DNA of 15,505 nt from an uncultured Polynucleobacter sp. (GTDB lineage: Bacteria > Pseudomonadota > Gammaproteobacteria > Burkholderiales > Burkholderiaceae): contig CALKUJ010000038.1 of the NCBI GenBank assembly GCA_937996825.1, positions 1 through 15,505 of the forward strand, written 5' to 3'. Both the position numbers and the translations under genes were made by a program. Below are positions 1 through 6,961 of the stretch, one piece after another. Under the pieces are notes generated by a model. The model saw nothing but the letters and a program-made list of their open reading frames with translations. It ran no database searches and was not told where the DNA came from. Each line of letters begins with the position of its first letter. Position 1 is the first letter of the stretch.

Positions 1-38
1 CTGCAGATGAAGCTTTTTTAGCCTCTTTGCAAAAATAA
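1..38 (+). CDS. trmD: TrmD C-terminus (partial): tRNA (guanine37-N1)-methyltransferase
   Basis: The reading frame beginning at base 3 gives the eleven residues ADEAFLASLQK and then a TAA stop at 36-38; the rest of the gene lies outside the window. TrmD uses S-adenosylmethionine to make m1G37 in tRNAs and prevents frameshifting. The assignment rests on position: in proteobacteria rplS is classically the last gene of the rpsP-rimM-trmD-rplS operon, and rplS starts 78 bases downstream on the same strand. The short tail also looks like betaproteobacterial TrmD C-termini as I remember them. So few residues cannot prove the call. Confidence 0.6.
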   Translation, partial: ADEAFLASLQK

Positions 39-62
39 AACAGGGTTTTAAACCGCATCCTC

Positions 63-97
63 TACCAAGTCCGTTGATACGGAATACAACGTTGGTA
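63..97 (+). promoter_or_regulatory. Candidate structured leader upstream of rplS
   Basis: Seen in sequence: TACCAA (63-68) is the exact reverse complement of TTGGTA (92-97). Inside it, TCCG (70-73) pairs with CGGA (80-83) around a TTGATA loop. The structure ends about 10 bases before the AGGAG ribosome-binding site (107-111) of rplS. Autoregulatory leaders occur for several ribosomal protein genes, and L19 leaders are described in Firmicutes and Flavobacteria, but I know of none here. The function is inferred, and the stems are short. Confidence 0.3.
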
Positions 98-116
98 CGA
101 TGCTATAGGAGTTGTA

Positions 117-503
117 ATGAATATTATTGAATCAATTGAGCAAGAAGAGATTGCTCGTCTAACAGCCAATAAAACGCTTCCTGCGTTTGCACCTGGCGAT
201 ACAGTTGTTGTGAACGTTAACGTGGTTGAAGGTAACCGCAAACGTGTACAGGCTTACGAAGGTGTTGTGATTGCTAAACGCAATCGTGGTTTGAACTCAA
301 GCTTCATCGTTCGCAAGATTTCATCTGGCGAAGGTATTGAGCGTACATTCCAAACATACTCACCATTGATCGCTAGCGTTGAAGTGAAGCGTCGCGGTGA
401 TGTACGTCGTGCTAAGTTGTACTACTTGCGTGATCGTTCTGGTAAATCAGCACGTATCAAAGAGAAGCTACAAGCTCGCACAAAAGAAGTTGCTGCTGAG
501 TAA
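117..503 (+). CDS. rplS: 50S ribosomal protein L19
   Basis: L19 is a large-subunit protein located at the 30S-50S interface. The 128-residue product has the usual length and the family hallmarks: an N-terminal helix (about 1-20), the segment FAPGDTVVVNV (24-34), VQAYEGVVIAKRNRGLNSSF (44-63), a GIERTF stretch and a very basic C-terminal half ending in KLYYLRDRSGKSARIKEK. The ATG is preceded at a good distance by AGGAG (107-111). It follows the trmD remnant on the same strand, so it is probably the distal gene of the rpsP-rimM-trmD-rplS operon, and a strong terminator follows. Nothing is unusual in the protein. Confidence 0.98.
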   Translation: MNIIESIEQEEIARLTANKTLPAFAPGDTVVVNVNVVEGNRKRVQAYEGVVIAKRNRGLNSSFIVRKISSGEGIERTFQTYSPLIASVEVKRRGDVRRAKLYYLRDRSGKSARIKEKLQARTKEVAAE

Positions 504-523
504 TCAGTACCAATTTTTTATCC

Positions 524-554
524 AAAGGCAGCTTAGGCTGCCTTTGTGCTTTTT
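524..554 (+). terminator. Intrinsic terminator after rplS
   Basis: A perfect 9-bp stem, AAAGGCAGC (524-532) and GCTGCCTTT (537-545) around the loop TTAG, is followed by GTGC and five T residues (550-554). It lies 21 bases past the rplS stop and should end the ribosomal-protein transcript. The Nudix gene 40 bases further on therefore probably has its own promoter. Confidence 0.88.
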
Positions 555-593
555 GGAGCAATGAATTAGCTGGCTTCAGATAAACTAGAACTC

Positions 594-1328
594 ATGTCAC
601 GTTCAGCAGATTCCTCACCTAAAACTTCTGGTACTTCTCAATCTATTTTTGATCCAAGAGAAGTCCCGATTGTTTCTAGAGACAGTCATATGCCTGCGAT
701 TGAGCAGAGTCTATTGACCCCTGATAGCTTGCGCCTCAGATTCACTCAGGAGAAGGAATGGCAAGCTGAGGTGACCGATGAAAATCGAGCGGCACTGGCC
801 AGAGAAGGATCGGTCAAGGCCGGCCGTGGAGATGAGCTGACGCCAGCCGCAGTACTAATTCCCTTGGTTGTTTATGGCCATGAATTAAAAATTCTGCTGA
901 CACAAAGAACAGCCCATTTACATGATCATCCAGGTCAGATCAGTTTTCCTGGCGGACGCTGCGATCCGCAAGATAAATCAGTCATTGATACTGCTTTGCG
1001 TGAAGCAGAGGAGGAGATCGGACTGCCTGCCAGTAAAGTCGAAATCCTTGGGTCATTGCCTCACTACTTGACCATCACTGGCTATCAGGTGACCCCCGTG
1101 GTGAGCTTGGTGGACGCAGGACTTGAGTATCAGCCAGATGAATTTGAGGTGGCAGATATCTTTGAGGTACCGATGGGTTATTTGATGAACCCGCATCATC
1201 ATGAGCAAAGAATGTGGCAAAGTCCGCAGGGTCAGCGTCGTTTTTATGCCATGCCCTATGAAAATAAGTTCATTTGGGGAGCAACTGCGGGTATGCTACG
1301 GAATCTTTATCACTTTTTAAAAGCATGA
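594..1328 (+). CDS. Nudix hydrolase, CoA pyrophosphatase (NudL/YeaB-like)
   Basis: Nudix enzymes hydrolyse nucleoside diphosphates linked to another group; this subfamily is known for splitting coenzyme A into 4'-phosphopantetheine and 3',5'-ADP. The 244-residue protein has LLTQR (101-105) running to FPGG (118-121), which matches the UPF0035/CoA pyrophosphatase signature with T for S/A and H for R. The Nudix box follows, with ALREAEEEIG (134-143) carrying the metal-binding glutamates. The N-terminal 80 residues resemble the extended N-terminus of betaproteobacterial homologues. No convincing Shine-Dalgarno precedes the ATG. The stop overlaps the start of the next gene (ATGA), so the two are probably translationally coupled. 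The exact substrate is inferred from family. Confidence 0.88.
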   Translation: MSRSADSSPKTSGTSQSIFDPREVPIVSRDSHMPAIEQSLLTPDSLRLRFTQEKEWQAEVTDENRAALAREGSVKAGRGDELTPAAVLIPLVVYGHELKILLTQRTAHLHDHPGQISFPGGRCDPQDKSVIDTALREAEEEIGLPASKVEILGSLPHYLTITGYQVTPVVSLVDAGLEYQPDEFEVADIFEVPMGYLMNPHHHEQRMWQSPQGQRRFYAMPYENKFIWGATAGMLRNLYHFLKA

Positions 1329-2269
1329 CATTTTTCTCACTTCTCTTCGCTCTGATTGCTGAGCAATACAAGCCAGTTGAAAAAAATCATTGGGTCCATC
1401 GCATCACCCATGGCTGGTTAGATTTCATTGTTAAGAATATCGATACTGGCGCAGATCACAGCGGCCGTTTAGCATGCGTGGCGGCTTTGATTCCTCCAGT
1501 TATTCTTGTCTTAGCTATCCATATTGTTTTGTTGGCCACTCAACCGATGTTGGCTTTTGTTTGGAACGTGTTGATTGTTTATTTGTTTTTAGGATTCAGA
1601 CAATTCAGCCATCCATTCACGGCCATCCATGAAGCTTTACTCGACCGTGATTTAGACACTGCACGTCAATTGCTTGCTGAATGGCAGGGTGCAGGTGTTA
1701 ATACTGAGACCATGAGCGAGTCAGAGGTGATTCGCTTAACCCTTGAGCAAGCCATCATCGGGGCTCACCGCCATGTATTTGGCCCCATCTTTTGGTTCAT
1801 GTTGCCTTTTGGTCCTGCTGGGGTGGTGTTGTATCGCTTAAGTGAAACAGCTGCGCAGCGTTGGCCTTCTCAGGCAAGCAGTTCTTTGGGTAGTGCAGCC
1901 AGAAGTTTGTTTCAGATCATCGATTGGATTCCAGTGCGCTTAACAGCAATCGGCTTTGCCATTGTTGGTAATTTTGAAGATGCTATTTACGGGTGGCGCT
2001 TTCATTTACGCAAATGGAGCAATGAGCTTGAGGCCATCATTTTGGCAGCAGGTGCAGGTGCATTGGGTGTTCGTTTAGGTGCGCCATTGCCTGAGCCGGA
2101 CAGTGATGAGGCCTTGCGCATGGCTGAATCAGGAGAGCCACCTGTTTACGATATAGGCATTGAAGCATCTTTGCGTAGTCTGCGCTCTGCAGTTGGCCTT
2201 GTTTGGCGCGCAGTGATTCTATGGTTGACGCTGATTGCTTTGATGACTATTTCAGTTTGGCTTGGATAG
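1325..2269 (+). CDS. CobD/CbiB-family integral membrane protein
   Basis: This 314-residue membrane protein resembles the CbiB/CobD family (adenosylcobinamide-phosphate synthase) and the related AmpE fold. Visible markers are a hydrophobic N-terminus, membrane segments near 50-71, 75-91, 145-162, 202-216 and 294-312, the motif PFGPAGVVLYRL (161-172), where CbiB has its G-A-x-x-A-x-x-Y-K-A segment, and DWIPVRLTA (200-208), the counterpart of the CbiB N-W-I-P-A-R-L-T motif. The start chosen is the ATG at 1325, inside the stop of the Nudix gene (ATGA). An in-frame ATG at 1274 would add 17 residues lying within the Nudix coding region and is unlikely. No cobalamin gene is nearby, so catalysis of the CbiB reaction is doubtful. 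Its last 23 bases overlap the 3' end of rsgA on the other strand. Confidence 0.8.
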   Translation: MTFFSLLFALIAEQYKPVEKNHWVHRITHGWLDFIVKNIDTGADHSGRLACVAALIPPVILVLAIHIVLLATQPMLAFVWNVLIVYLFLGFRQFSHPFTAIHEALLDRDLDTARQLLAEWQGAGVNTETMSESEVIRLTLEQAIIGAHRHVFGPIFWFMLPFGPAGVVLYRLSETAAQRWPSQASSSLGSAARSLFQIIDWIPVRLTAIGFAIVGNFEDAIYGWRFHLRKWSNELEAIILAAGAGALGVRLGAPLPEPDSDEALRMAESGEPPVYDIGIEASLRSLRSAVGLVWRAVILWLTLIALMTISVWLG

Positions 2270-3200
2270 TATCTGCGTTATGGGATTCGTGTCGTAATTG
2301 ACGGAATAATTCCACTCGCTGAGCTGAAATAGTTCCTGAATCTACAGCAGATCTGACAACGCAGCCTGGTTCATCACCATGGCTGCAGTTATGAAACTTG
2401 CACTTCCCGAGCAAGGGTCTGAATTCAACAAAAGCATGTTGTAGCTCGCTCTCTGAGAGGTGAGCTAAACCAAATTCCTGAAAACCCGGTGAGTCAATCA
2501 ATGCGCCTGCAAAAGACTTGATAGAAGAGTTGCTAGCAGGTAAGTCGTAATAACGACAAGCGGTGGTGGTGTGCTTGCCACTGTCTAACTTCTTAGAATG
2601 TTCTTGAGTTTGAGCCGCTGCATCAGGAATCAAAGCATTCAGTAGGGTCGACTTGCCCATGCCTGATTGACCAACCAATACTGATACGCGGCCCTGAACA
2701 TGCGGCAGCAAAGCCTCTACTGAGGCAGGATCATGTTTGACTGACATTTCATGAACCGGGTAGCCCATCGCAATATAGGGCTCGAGCATCTTGCGCGCAG
2801 CAGGCAACTTATTAGGTAGATCACATTTATTCAAAATGATTCTGGGGATGATGCCGGCTGTTTCAGCAGCAATCACTGCGCGACCCAAGAGGTCTGGAGA
2901 AAAGCCCGGTTCAGTTGCAAGCACGATCAAGATTTGATCAACATTGCTGGCAATCGATTTACTTTTATAGGCATCTGAGCGATACAACAGATTTTTGCGC
3001 TCAACTATTTTTTCAATCACTGCCTGTTCAGGACCAGTCTCTTGAACTTCTAAAACATCGCCAACAGCACCCAAATGTTGCTTGCCACGTGAAGTCACTT
3101 GATACAAAGCTTGGGCACTGATGCCTACCTCATCCTCTATTGCCCTGGCCAAATAATGTCGACCATATGAAGCAACGAGAAGGGCTTTGAATGATTTCAT
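2247..3200 (-). CDS. rsgA: Ribosome small-subunit-dependent GTPase RsgA
   Basis: RsgA (YjeQ) is a circularly permuted GTPase that acts in late 30S subunit maturation and dissociates from the mature subunit after GTP hydrolysis. In the 317-residue product an OB-fold region (about 1-75) is followed by permuted G motifs: G4 NKCD (124-127), a G5-like SVK (153-155), G1 GQSGMGKST (177-185), the threonines after GKH (208-213) as G2, and G3 DSPG (236-239). The C-terminal zinc site is C257, C262, H264 and C270. The start is taken as the ATG at 3200; a TTG directly before it (3203) would add one residue. It begins 4 bases after the stop of the M48 protease gene, which suggests coupled translation. There is no strong ribosome-binding site of its own. 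Confidence 0.95.
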   Translation of the reverse strand: MKSFKALLVASYGRHYLARAIEDEVGISAQALYQVTSRGKQHLGAVGDVLEVQETGPEQAVIEKIVERKNLLYRSDAYKSKSIASNVDQILIVLATEPGFSPDLLGRAVIAAETAGIIPRIILNKCDLPNKLPAARKMLEPYIAMGYPVHEMSVKHDPASVEALLPHVQGRVSVLVGQSGMGKSTLLNALIPDAAAQTQEHSKKLDSGKHTTTACRYYDLPASNSSIKSFAGALIDSPGFQEFGLAHLSESELQHAFVEFRPLLGKCKFHNCSHGDEPGCVVRSAVDSGTISAQRVELFRQLRHESHNADTIQAKLK

Positions 3201-3204
3201 CAAA

Positions 3205-4461
3205 CTATCTTACTGCCATGCTTTGTAAATGAGCAATGCGCAAAGGGGCTGGCGGATGAGAGTCATAAAATTTCGAGTAAAGCGGGTCCGGTGTAAGGGT
3301 CGCCGCATTGTCTTGATACAACTTGACCAACGCACTGATCAAATCATTGGCTGAAGATTTTTCAGCAGCAAAAGCATCAGCTTCGTATTCATGTTTGCGC
3401 GAACCCATGCTGTTGATTGGGGTCAAAAAGAAACCAAACACTGGTAAGACCAAGCTGAACAATGCCAATGCCAAGCCAGCGTTATATCCGTTTAAATCTG
3501 GTGTGATGCCCAAGCTTAAATAGAACCAAGCCTTGGTTGAAATCCAACCCAATAAAGCGAGCACTAAAAAGCTCAAAGCAAATGATTGAATCAAGCGCTT
3601 GCGGATGTGTTGGCGTTTGAAGTGTCCTAATTCATGGGCCAAAACCGCTTCAATCTCTTCGGGATTTAAACGCTCAATCAACGTGTCAAAAAACACAATG
3701 CGTTTTGCTTTGCCCATGCCTGTGAAATAAGCATTGCCATGAGCGCTGCGCTTGCTGCCATCCATGATGAAAAGCCCTTGGCTGGTGAAGTCGCAGCGCT
3801 TGAGTAAACCTTCAATACGGTCTTTCAAGGGACCATCTTCCAGGGGTTTAAATTTATTGAATAGAGGGGCGATGAAGGTCGGAAATAGCCAAAGTAGCAA
3901 TGCATTAAAGCCTACCCACACAAACCAAGTCCAGACCCACCAATATTGACCAGCCTCAGTCATCAATGTCAGTACAACCCACAACAGTGGTAAACCAATG
4001 GCAAGACCGAGCAAAATACCTTTGAACATGTCTGCGAAAAATAGGGCTGGTGTCATTCTGTTAAAGCCAAATTTTTCTTCGATGCCAAATTGACGATGCC
4101 AAGAAAATGGTAAATCGATGATGCCAGTGATCAAGCTGATAGACACCAACAAAGCCATTTGTTGCGGAACGCCTGGACCTAATAAATCCAAAGTGTAGTT
4201 ATGTAGGAGTTGTAAGCCTCCCAATAAGGTGAAGCCGATCAAGATAACCACTGATAAAGCAATCTCGAATAAGCCAAGACGTAATTTGGTCATGGTGTAG
4301 TCGGCTGCTTTGCGATGATCAGTGAGGGTTATTTTGCTGGCGAATTCTGCAGGAACCTGATCGCGATGCAATGCAATGTGACGCATGTGGCGAGAGGCCA
4401 AGTAGTAACGAGTTGCAACACTGAGGGCTAAGCCCAAAAGAAAGATCAAAGTAAATGTCAT
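3205..4461 (-). CDS. M48-family membrane zinc metalloprotease (Ste24/CAAX protease-like)
   Basis: A 418-residue multi-pass membrane protein of the Ste24 type. It has several membrane segments in the first 200 residues (M48 N-terminal domain), then a catalytic part with the SAHGNAYFTG segment (239-248), the zinc motif HELGH (276-280, ligands H276 and H280, catalytic E277) and a third ligand, E358, in RKHEYEADAFA (356-366). More membrane segments lie between the two motifs. In eukaryotes Ste24 trims prenylated CAAX proteins. Bacterial members are thought to cleave membrane or misfolded proteins, and the substrate here is unknown. The gene precedes rsgA in an apparent two-gene operon and diverges from orn across 305 bases. 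No clear Shine-Dalgarno is visible at the ATG. Confidence 0.92.
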   Translation of the reverse strand: MTFTLIFLLGLALSVATRYYLASRHMRHIALHRDQVPAEFASKITLTDHRKAADYTMTKLRLGLFEIALSVVILIGFTLLGGLQLLHNYTLDLLGPGVPQQMALLVSISLITGIIDLPFSWHRQFGIEEKFGFNRMTPALFFADMFKGILLGLAIGLPLLWVVLTLMTEAGQYWWVWTWFVWVGFNALLLWLFPTFIAPLFNKFKPLEDGPLKDRIEGLLKRCDFTSQGLFIMDGSKRSAHGNAYFTGMGKAKRIVFFDTLIERLNPEEIEAVLAHELGHFKRQHIRKRLIQSFALSFLVLALLGWISTKAWFYLSLGITPDLNGYNAGLALALFSLVLPVFGFFLTPINSMGSRKHEYEADAFAAEKSSANDLISALVKLYQDNAATLTPDPLYSKFYDSHPPAPLRIAHLQSMAVR

Positions 4462-4766
4462 GAGTTCGCTAAAAATGTTGAGAACCTATCTGAGGATTCT
4501 GATTAATGGGGCTATTTTTACACAAAACGATGTTGACGAATAAAGGACCTACTGGGATCGCAGACTTAGGAAAAAGCCCTTTATAAGGATTGAAGTACTT
4601 TTGAAATTTTTAAAATAGGACAATCATCCTGCAGGTGTAATAATCACCAAAATGCTGTTTTATTGAAGAAGATGGTCGTTTTGCATCAAGTCTCACGAAA
4701 CCAAATAAAATCATCCAATTAACTGTGCAGATTCGCAGTAAAAATAACAGGAATTGCTAAATACAA
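4462..4766. other. Largest intergenic region (305 bp), divergent M48 / orn
   Basis: This gap must hold the promoters for the M48-rsgA pair (leftward) and orn-AEC (rightward). For orn the best visible elements are TTGCAT (4681-4686) with TAAAAT (4706-4711), whose 19-base spacing is long, or TTGAAG (4590-4595) with TAAAAT (4611-4616), whose 15-base spacing is short; neither is compelling. No clear promoter was found for the M48 gene. There is an 8-bp palindrome, CCTGCAGG, near 4628, and a 26-codon open frame (4506-4586) preceded by GAGGA. No tRNA or classic terminator was recognised. Confidence 0.5.
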
Positions 4767-5351
4767 ATGAGTACAACCAGAAAAAACGATCGTTTGGTAT
4801 GGGTAGATATGGAGATGTCGGGTCTTCAGCCAGAAACTGATCGTATTTTAGAAATCGCCATGATCGTGACAGATGGGGATTTGAACATCGTTGCTGAAGG
4901 ACCTGTTTTGGTGGTTCATCAAGAGGATGCTGTTTTAGATCGCATGGATGCTTGGAATAAAGGTACTCACGGCAAATCTGGTTTGATTGATAAAGTAAAG
5001 GCATCTACTTTGACTGAAGCAGATGTTGAAGCAGAGTGTTTGGCTTTTTTAAAGCAACATGTGAAATCCAGTATTTCTCCGATGTGCGGTAACACCATTC
5101 ATCAGGATCGTCGCTTCATGAATCGTTACATGCCTAAACTGGAAGCATATTTCCATTATCGAAACATCGATGTTTCAACCATCAAAGAATTATGTAAACG
5201 TTGGCAGCCTGAAATTGCCAAAGGCTTCTCAAAGCAGCAAGCACACACCGCCTTGGCTGACATCATTGAATCAGTCGAAGAACTTCGCTATTACAGAGAA
5301 AAACTATTTATTCCAACCGTTGGTGACGAACCAATCGTTGAGGGTAATTAA
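4767..5351 (+). CDS. orn: Oligoribonuclease (3'-5' exoribonuclease of short RNAs)
   Basis: Orn degrades 2-5 nucleotide RNAs, chiefly dinucleotides including pGpG from c-di-GMP breakdown, to mononucleotides. It is essential in many gammaproteobacteria. The 194-residue product has the full DEDDh catalytic set: D14 and E16 in WVDMEMSGL, D114 in HQDRRFM, H160 and D165 in HTALADIIES. Each is shifted by about two from the E. coli numbering. Length is slightly above the E. coli enzyme because of a short C-terminal tail. The ATG has a distant AGGA (4749-4752) upstream. The AEC transporter follows 28 bases later on the same strand, probably in one transcript. The call is secure. Confidence 0.97.
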   Translation: MSTTRKNDRLVWVDMEMSGLQPETDRILEIAMIVTDGDLNIVAEGPVLVVHQEDAVLDRMDAWNKGTHGKSGLIDKVKASTLTEADVEAECLAFLKQHVKSSISPMCGNTIHQDRRFMNRYMPKLEAYFHYRNIDVSTIKELCKRWQPEIAKGFSKQQAHTALADIIESVEELRYYREKLFIPTVGDEPIVEGN

Positions 5352-5379
5352 GCTCAAAAATACTCAATAAAAGAAAACC

Positions 5380-6282
5380 ATGCTTTCTCAAGACGCCAAT
5401 ATGTTTTTAAGAATCGCCGCCATCATCACGCCGGTGGTACTGATCATTTTGGTGGGTTGGTTGTATGGTCGCAAAGCTCATCCTGATATGTCAGGTATCA
5501 ATCGCGCAACCTTGGATGTGATTGCGCCACTCTTGGTGGTTTCCGCCTTCGTGAGCAAAGACTTTGAATTACTTGATCAGTGGAGCTTATTGCTGTGCGG
5601 TGTTGCTGTGGTTTTGGGCTCAGGTATTTTGGCTTGGCCGATCGCCAAGATATCGGGCATGGACCCTAAAACATTTGTGCCTCCGATGATGTTCAATAAC
5701 TGCGGCAATATGGGTTTGCCTTTGGCGGTATTTGCTTTTGGTACAGCAGGTCTTGCTCCAGCCGTGGCCTTGTTTGCAATCTCAAATTTGATGCACTTCA
5801 CCCTCGGGGTCAAGCTGGTCAATCCAAGAGCCTCAGTCAAAGGTGTCTTTGCCAATCCAATGGTGATTGCCACCATCTTGGGAGTCTTCCTCTCAAGCAC
5901 GAAGCACCTTTACACCTTGCCAGAGCCTTTGTATCAATCGATCAAATTATTAGGTGATGCCACTGTGCCACTGATGTTGTTCTCACTAGGCGTGCGCATG
6001 AAGGATGCCAATTTGAAGCATTGGCGTGAAGGATTTTTAGGTGCTGCAATCTGCCCGATTGTGGGGTTGACGATTGCCTTGATCATTGCGCCGTTTGTTG
6101 AGATGACCGATCTTCAAAAAGGACTATTGTTCGTATTTGCGAGTTTGCCACCAGCCGTGTTGAACTTCTTGGTGGCCGATCGCAATAAACAAGATCCTGA
6201 ACTCGTTGCCTCGATTGTTCTGCTTGGCAATTTATCTGCGATGATTTTCGTGCCGATAGGCTTGTACCTCGGCTTGAGGTAA
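5380..6282 (+). CDS. AEC-family (auxin efflux carrier) permease
   Basis: A 300-residue, almost entirely hydrophobic protein with about ten membrane segments, of the AEC family to which plant PIN proteins and the bacterial malate/malonate carrier MleP belong. Typical marks are N-N-C-G-N-M-G-L-P-L (106-115) in the first half, the segment GDATVPLMLFSLG (192-204) and the C-terminal LFVFASLPPAVLNFLVA (250-266). Substrates of bacterial members are mostly unknown; organic acids are a reasonable guess. No clear ribosome-binding site precedes the ATG at 5380. An in-frame ATG at 5401 (residue 8) would still leave an intact first helix. It lies 28 bases after orn and ends 14 bases from the convergent mog gene, with no terminator between. 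Confidence 0.88.
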   Translation: MLSQDANMFLRIAAIITPVVLIILVGWLYGRKAHPDMSGINRATLDVIAPLLVVSAFVSKDFELLDQWSLLLCGVAVVLGSGILAWPIAKISGMDPKTFVPPMMFNNCGNMGLPLAVFAFGTAGLAPAVALFAISNLMHFTLGVKLVNPRASVKGVFANPMVIATILGVFLSSTKHLYTLPEPLYQSIKLLGDATVPLMLFSLGVRMKDANLKHWREGFLGAAICPIVGLTIALIIAPFVEMTDLQKGLLFVFASLPPAVLNFLVADRNKQDPELVASIVLLGNLSAMIFVPIGLYLGLR

Positions 6283-6296
6283 TAAGTTCAATCGAC

Positions 6297-6935
6297 TTAC
6301 TTTGCTCTGATCGCAGATTTAGGGCGGAATGCTTTGATCACGGTTTCATTGGTCTCTACATAGGGACCGCCGATCAAATCAATGCAATAGGGCACGGCCG
6401 CAAAGATTCCTGGAACTATTGATTTACCATCGGCATCCTTTAAGCCTTCCAAGGTCTCTTGAATCGCTTTTGGTTGTCCTGGCAGGTTGATGATCAAGGC
6501 CGCATGGTTCTCGATTTCGCGCAGGGCGGCAACTTGTCTAGAAAGAATGGCTGTAGGAACGAATTTAAGGCTGATTTGGCGCATTTGTTCAGCAAAGCCT
6601 GGCATTTCTCTACTGGCAACTGCCAACGTTGCCTCGGGCGTCACATCTCTTCTGGAAGGCCCTGTGCCACCAGTGGTTAAAACCAAATCACAACCTACCT
6701 CATCCACCAATTCCTGGATGGTTTTTGAAATCAATTCTTTTTCATCGGGAATCAAACGAGACTCCATGTGCCAAGGAGATGTCAGGGCTTTAGAAAACCA
6801 AGATTCAAGGGCTGGGATGCCTTCATCTTGATAAACCCCACTGCTGGCGCGATCTGAAATTGAAATCAAGCCAATCCAAATTTCATCTGGATGTTGGCGT
6901 TTTGTATTTTTAGTATTGGTATTTTTTGCACTCAT
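6297..6935 (-). CDS. mog: Molybdopterin adenylyltransferase MogA
   Basis: MogA activates molybdopterin by adenylation (MPT-AMP), the step before MoeA inserts molybdate. The 212-residue protein shows the MoCF-binding fold: IGLISISDRAS (21-31), TTGGTGPSRRD (87-97) with the GGTG and acidic active-site elements, a PGF segment (112-114) and LPGQPKA (151-157). It is somewhat longer than E. coli Mog (195 residues), mainly through a polar N-terminal tail (residues 1-18) rich in N, T and K. Only 26 bases separate its ATG from the divergent pmbA start. A moeA 3' end lies about 8.4 kb away on the same strand. Confidence 0.93.
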   Translation of the reverse strand: MSAKNTNTKNTKRQHPDEIWIGLISISDRASSGVYQDEGIPALESWFSKALTSPWHMESRLIPDEKELISKTIQELVDEVGCDLVLTTGGTGPSRRDVTPEATLAVASREMPGFAEQMRQISLKFVPTAILSRQVAALREIENHAALIINLPGQPKAIQETLEGLKDADGKSIVPGIFAAVPYCIDLIGGPYVETNETVIKAFRPKSAIRAK

Positions 6936-6941
6936 ACGTCA

Positions 6942-6955
6942 ATTCTAGCTATGAT
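6942..6955. promoter_or_regulatory. Back-to-back -10-like elements between mog and pmbA
   Basis: On the minus strand TAGAAT (6942-6947) and on the plus strand TATGAT (6950-6955) each match the sigma-70 -10 consensus in five of six bases. Each lies seven bases from the start codon of its gene (mog ATG at 6935, pmbA ATG at 6962). For pmbA a weak -35, TTGCAC (6926-6931), lies 18 bases upstream of the -10; no good -35 was seen for mog. If used, both transcripts would begin at or next to the AUG. Confidence 0.35.
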
Positions 6956-6961
6956 TGCGGA

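Noticed and set aside
74..101. TTGATA and TACGAT with 16-base spacing as an rplS promoter
   Set aside because: Transcription would start inside the Shine-Dalgarno, and rplS is normally read from the rpsP operon promoter. TTGATA is better explained as a hairpin loop.
1274..1324. Longer start of the CbiB-like gene (extra 17 residues)
   Set aside because: The extension lies in Nudix coding sequence in another frame, and the ATGA overlap start at 1325 gives a normal hydrophobic N-terminus.
4628..4635. CCTGCAGG palindrome as a protein-binding site
   Set aside because: An isolated 8-bp palindrome with no second copy nearby; chance occurrence is likely.
4711..5004. Open frame of 97 codons on the minus strand
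   Set aside because: It lies largely opposite orn, has no family resemblance, and orn is unmistakable.
6459..6831. Plus-strand open frames opposite mog
   Set aside because: They are antisense shadows of a gene with clear MogA motifs.
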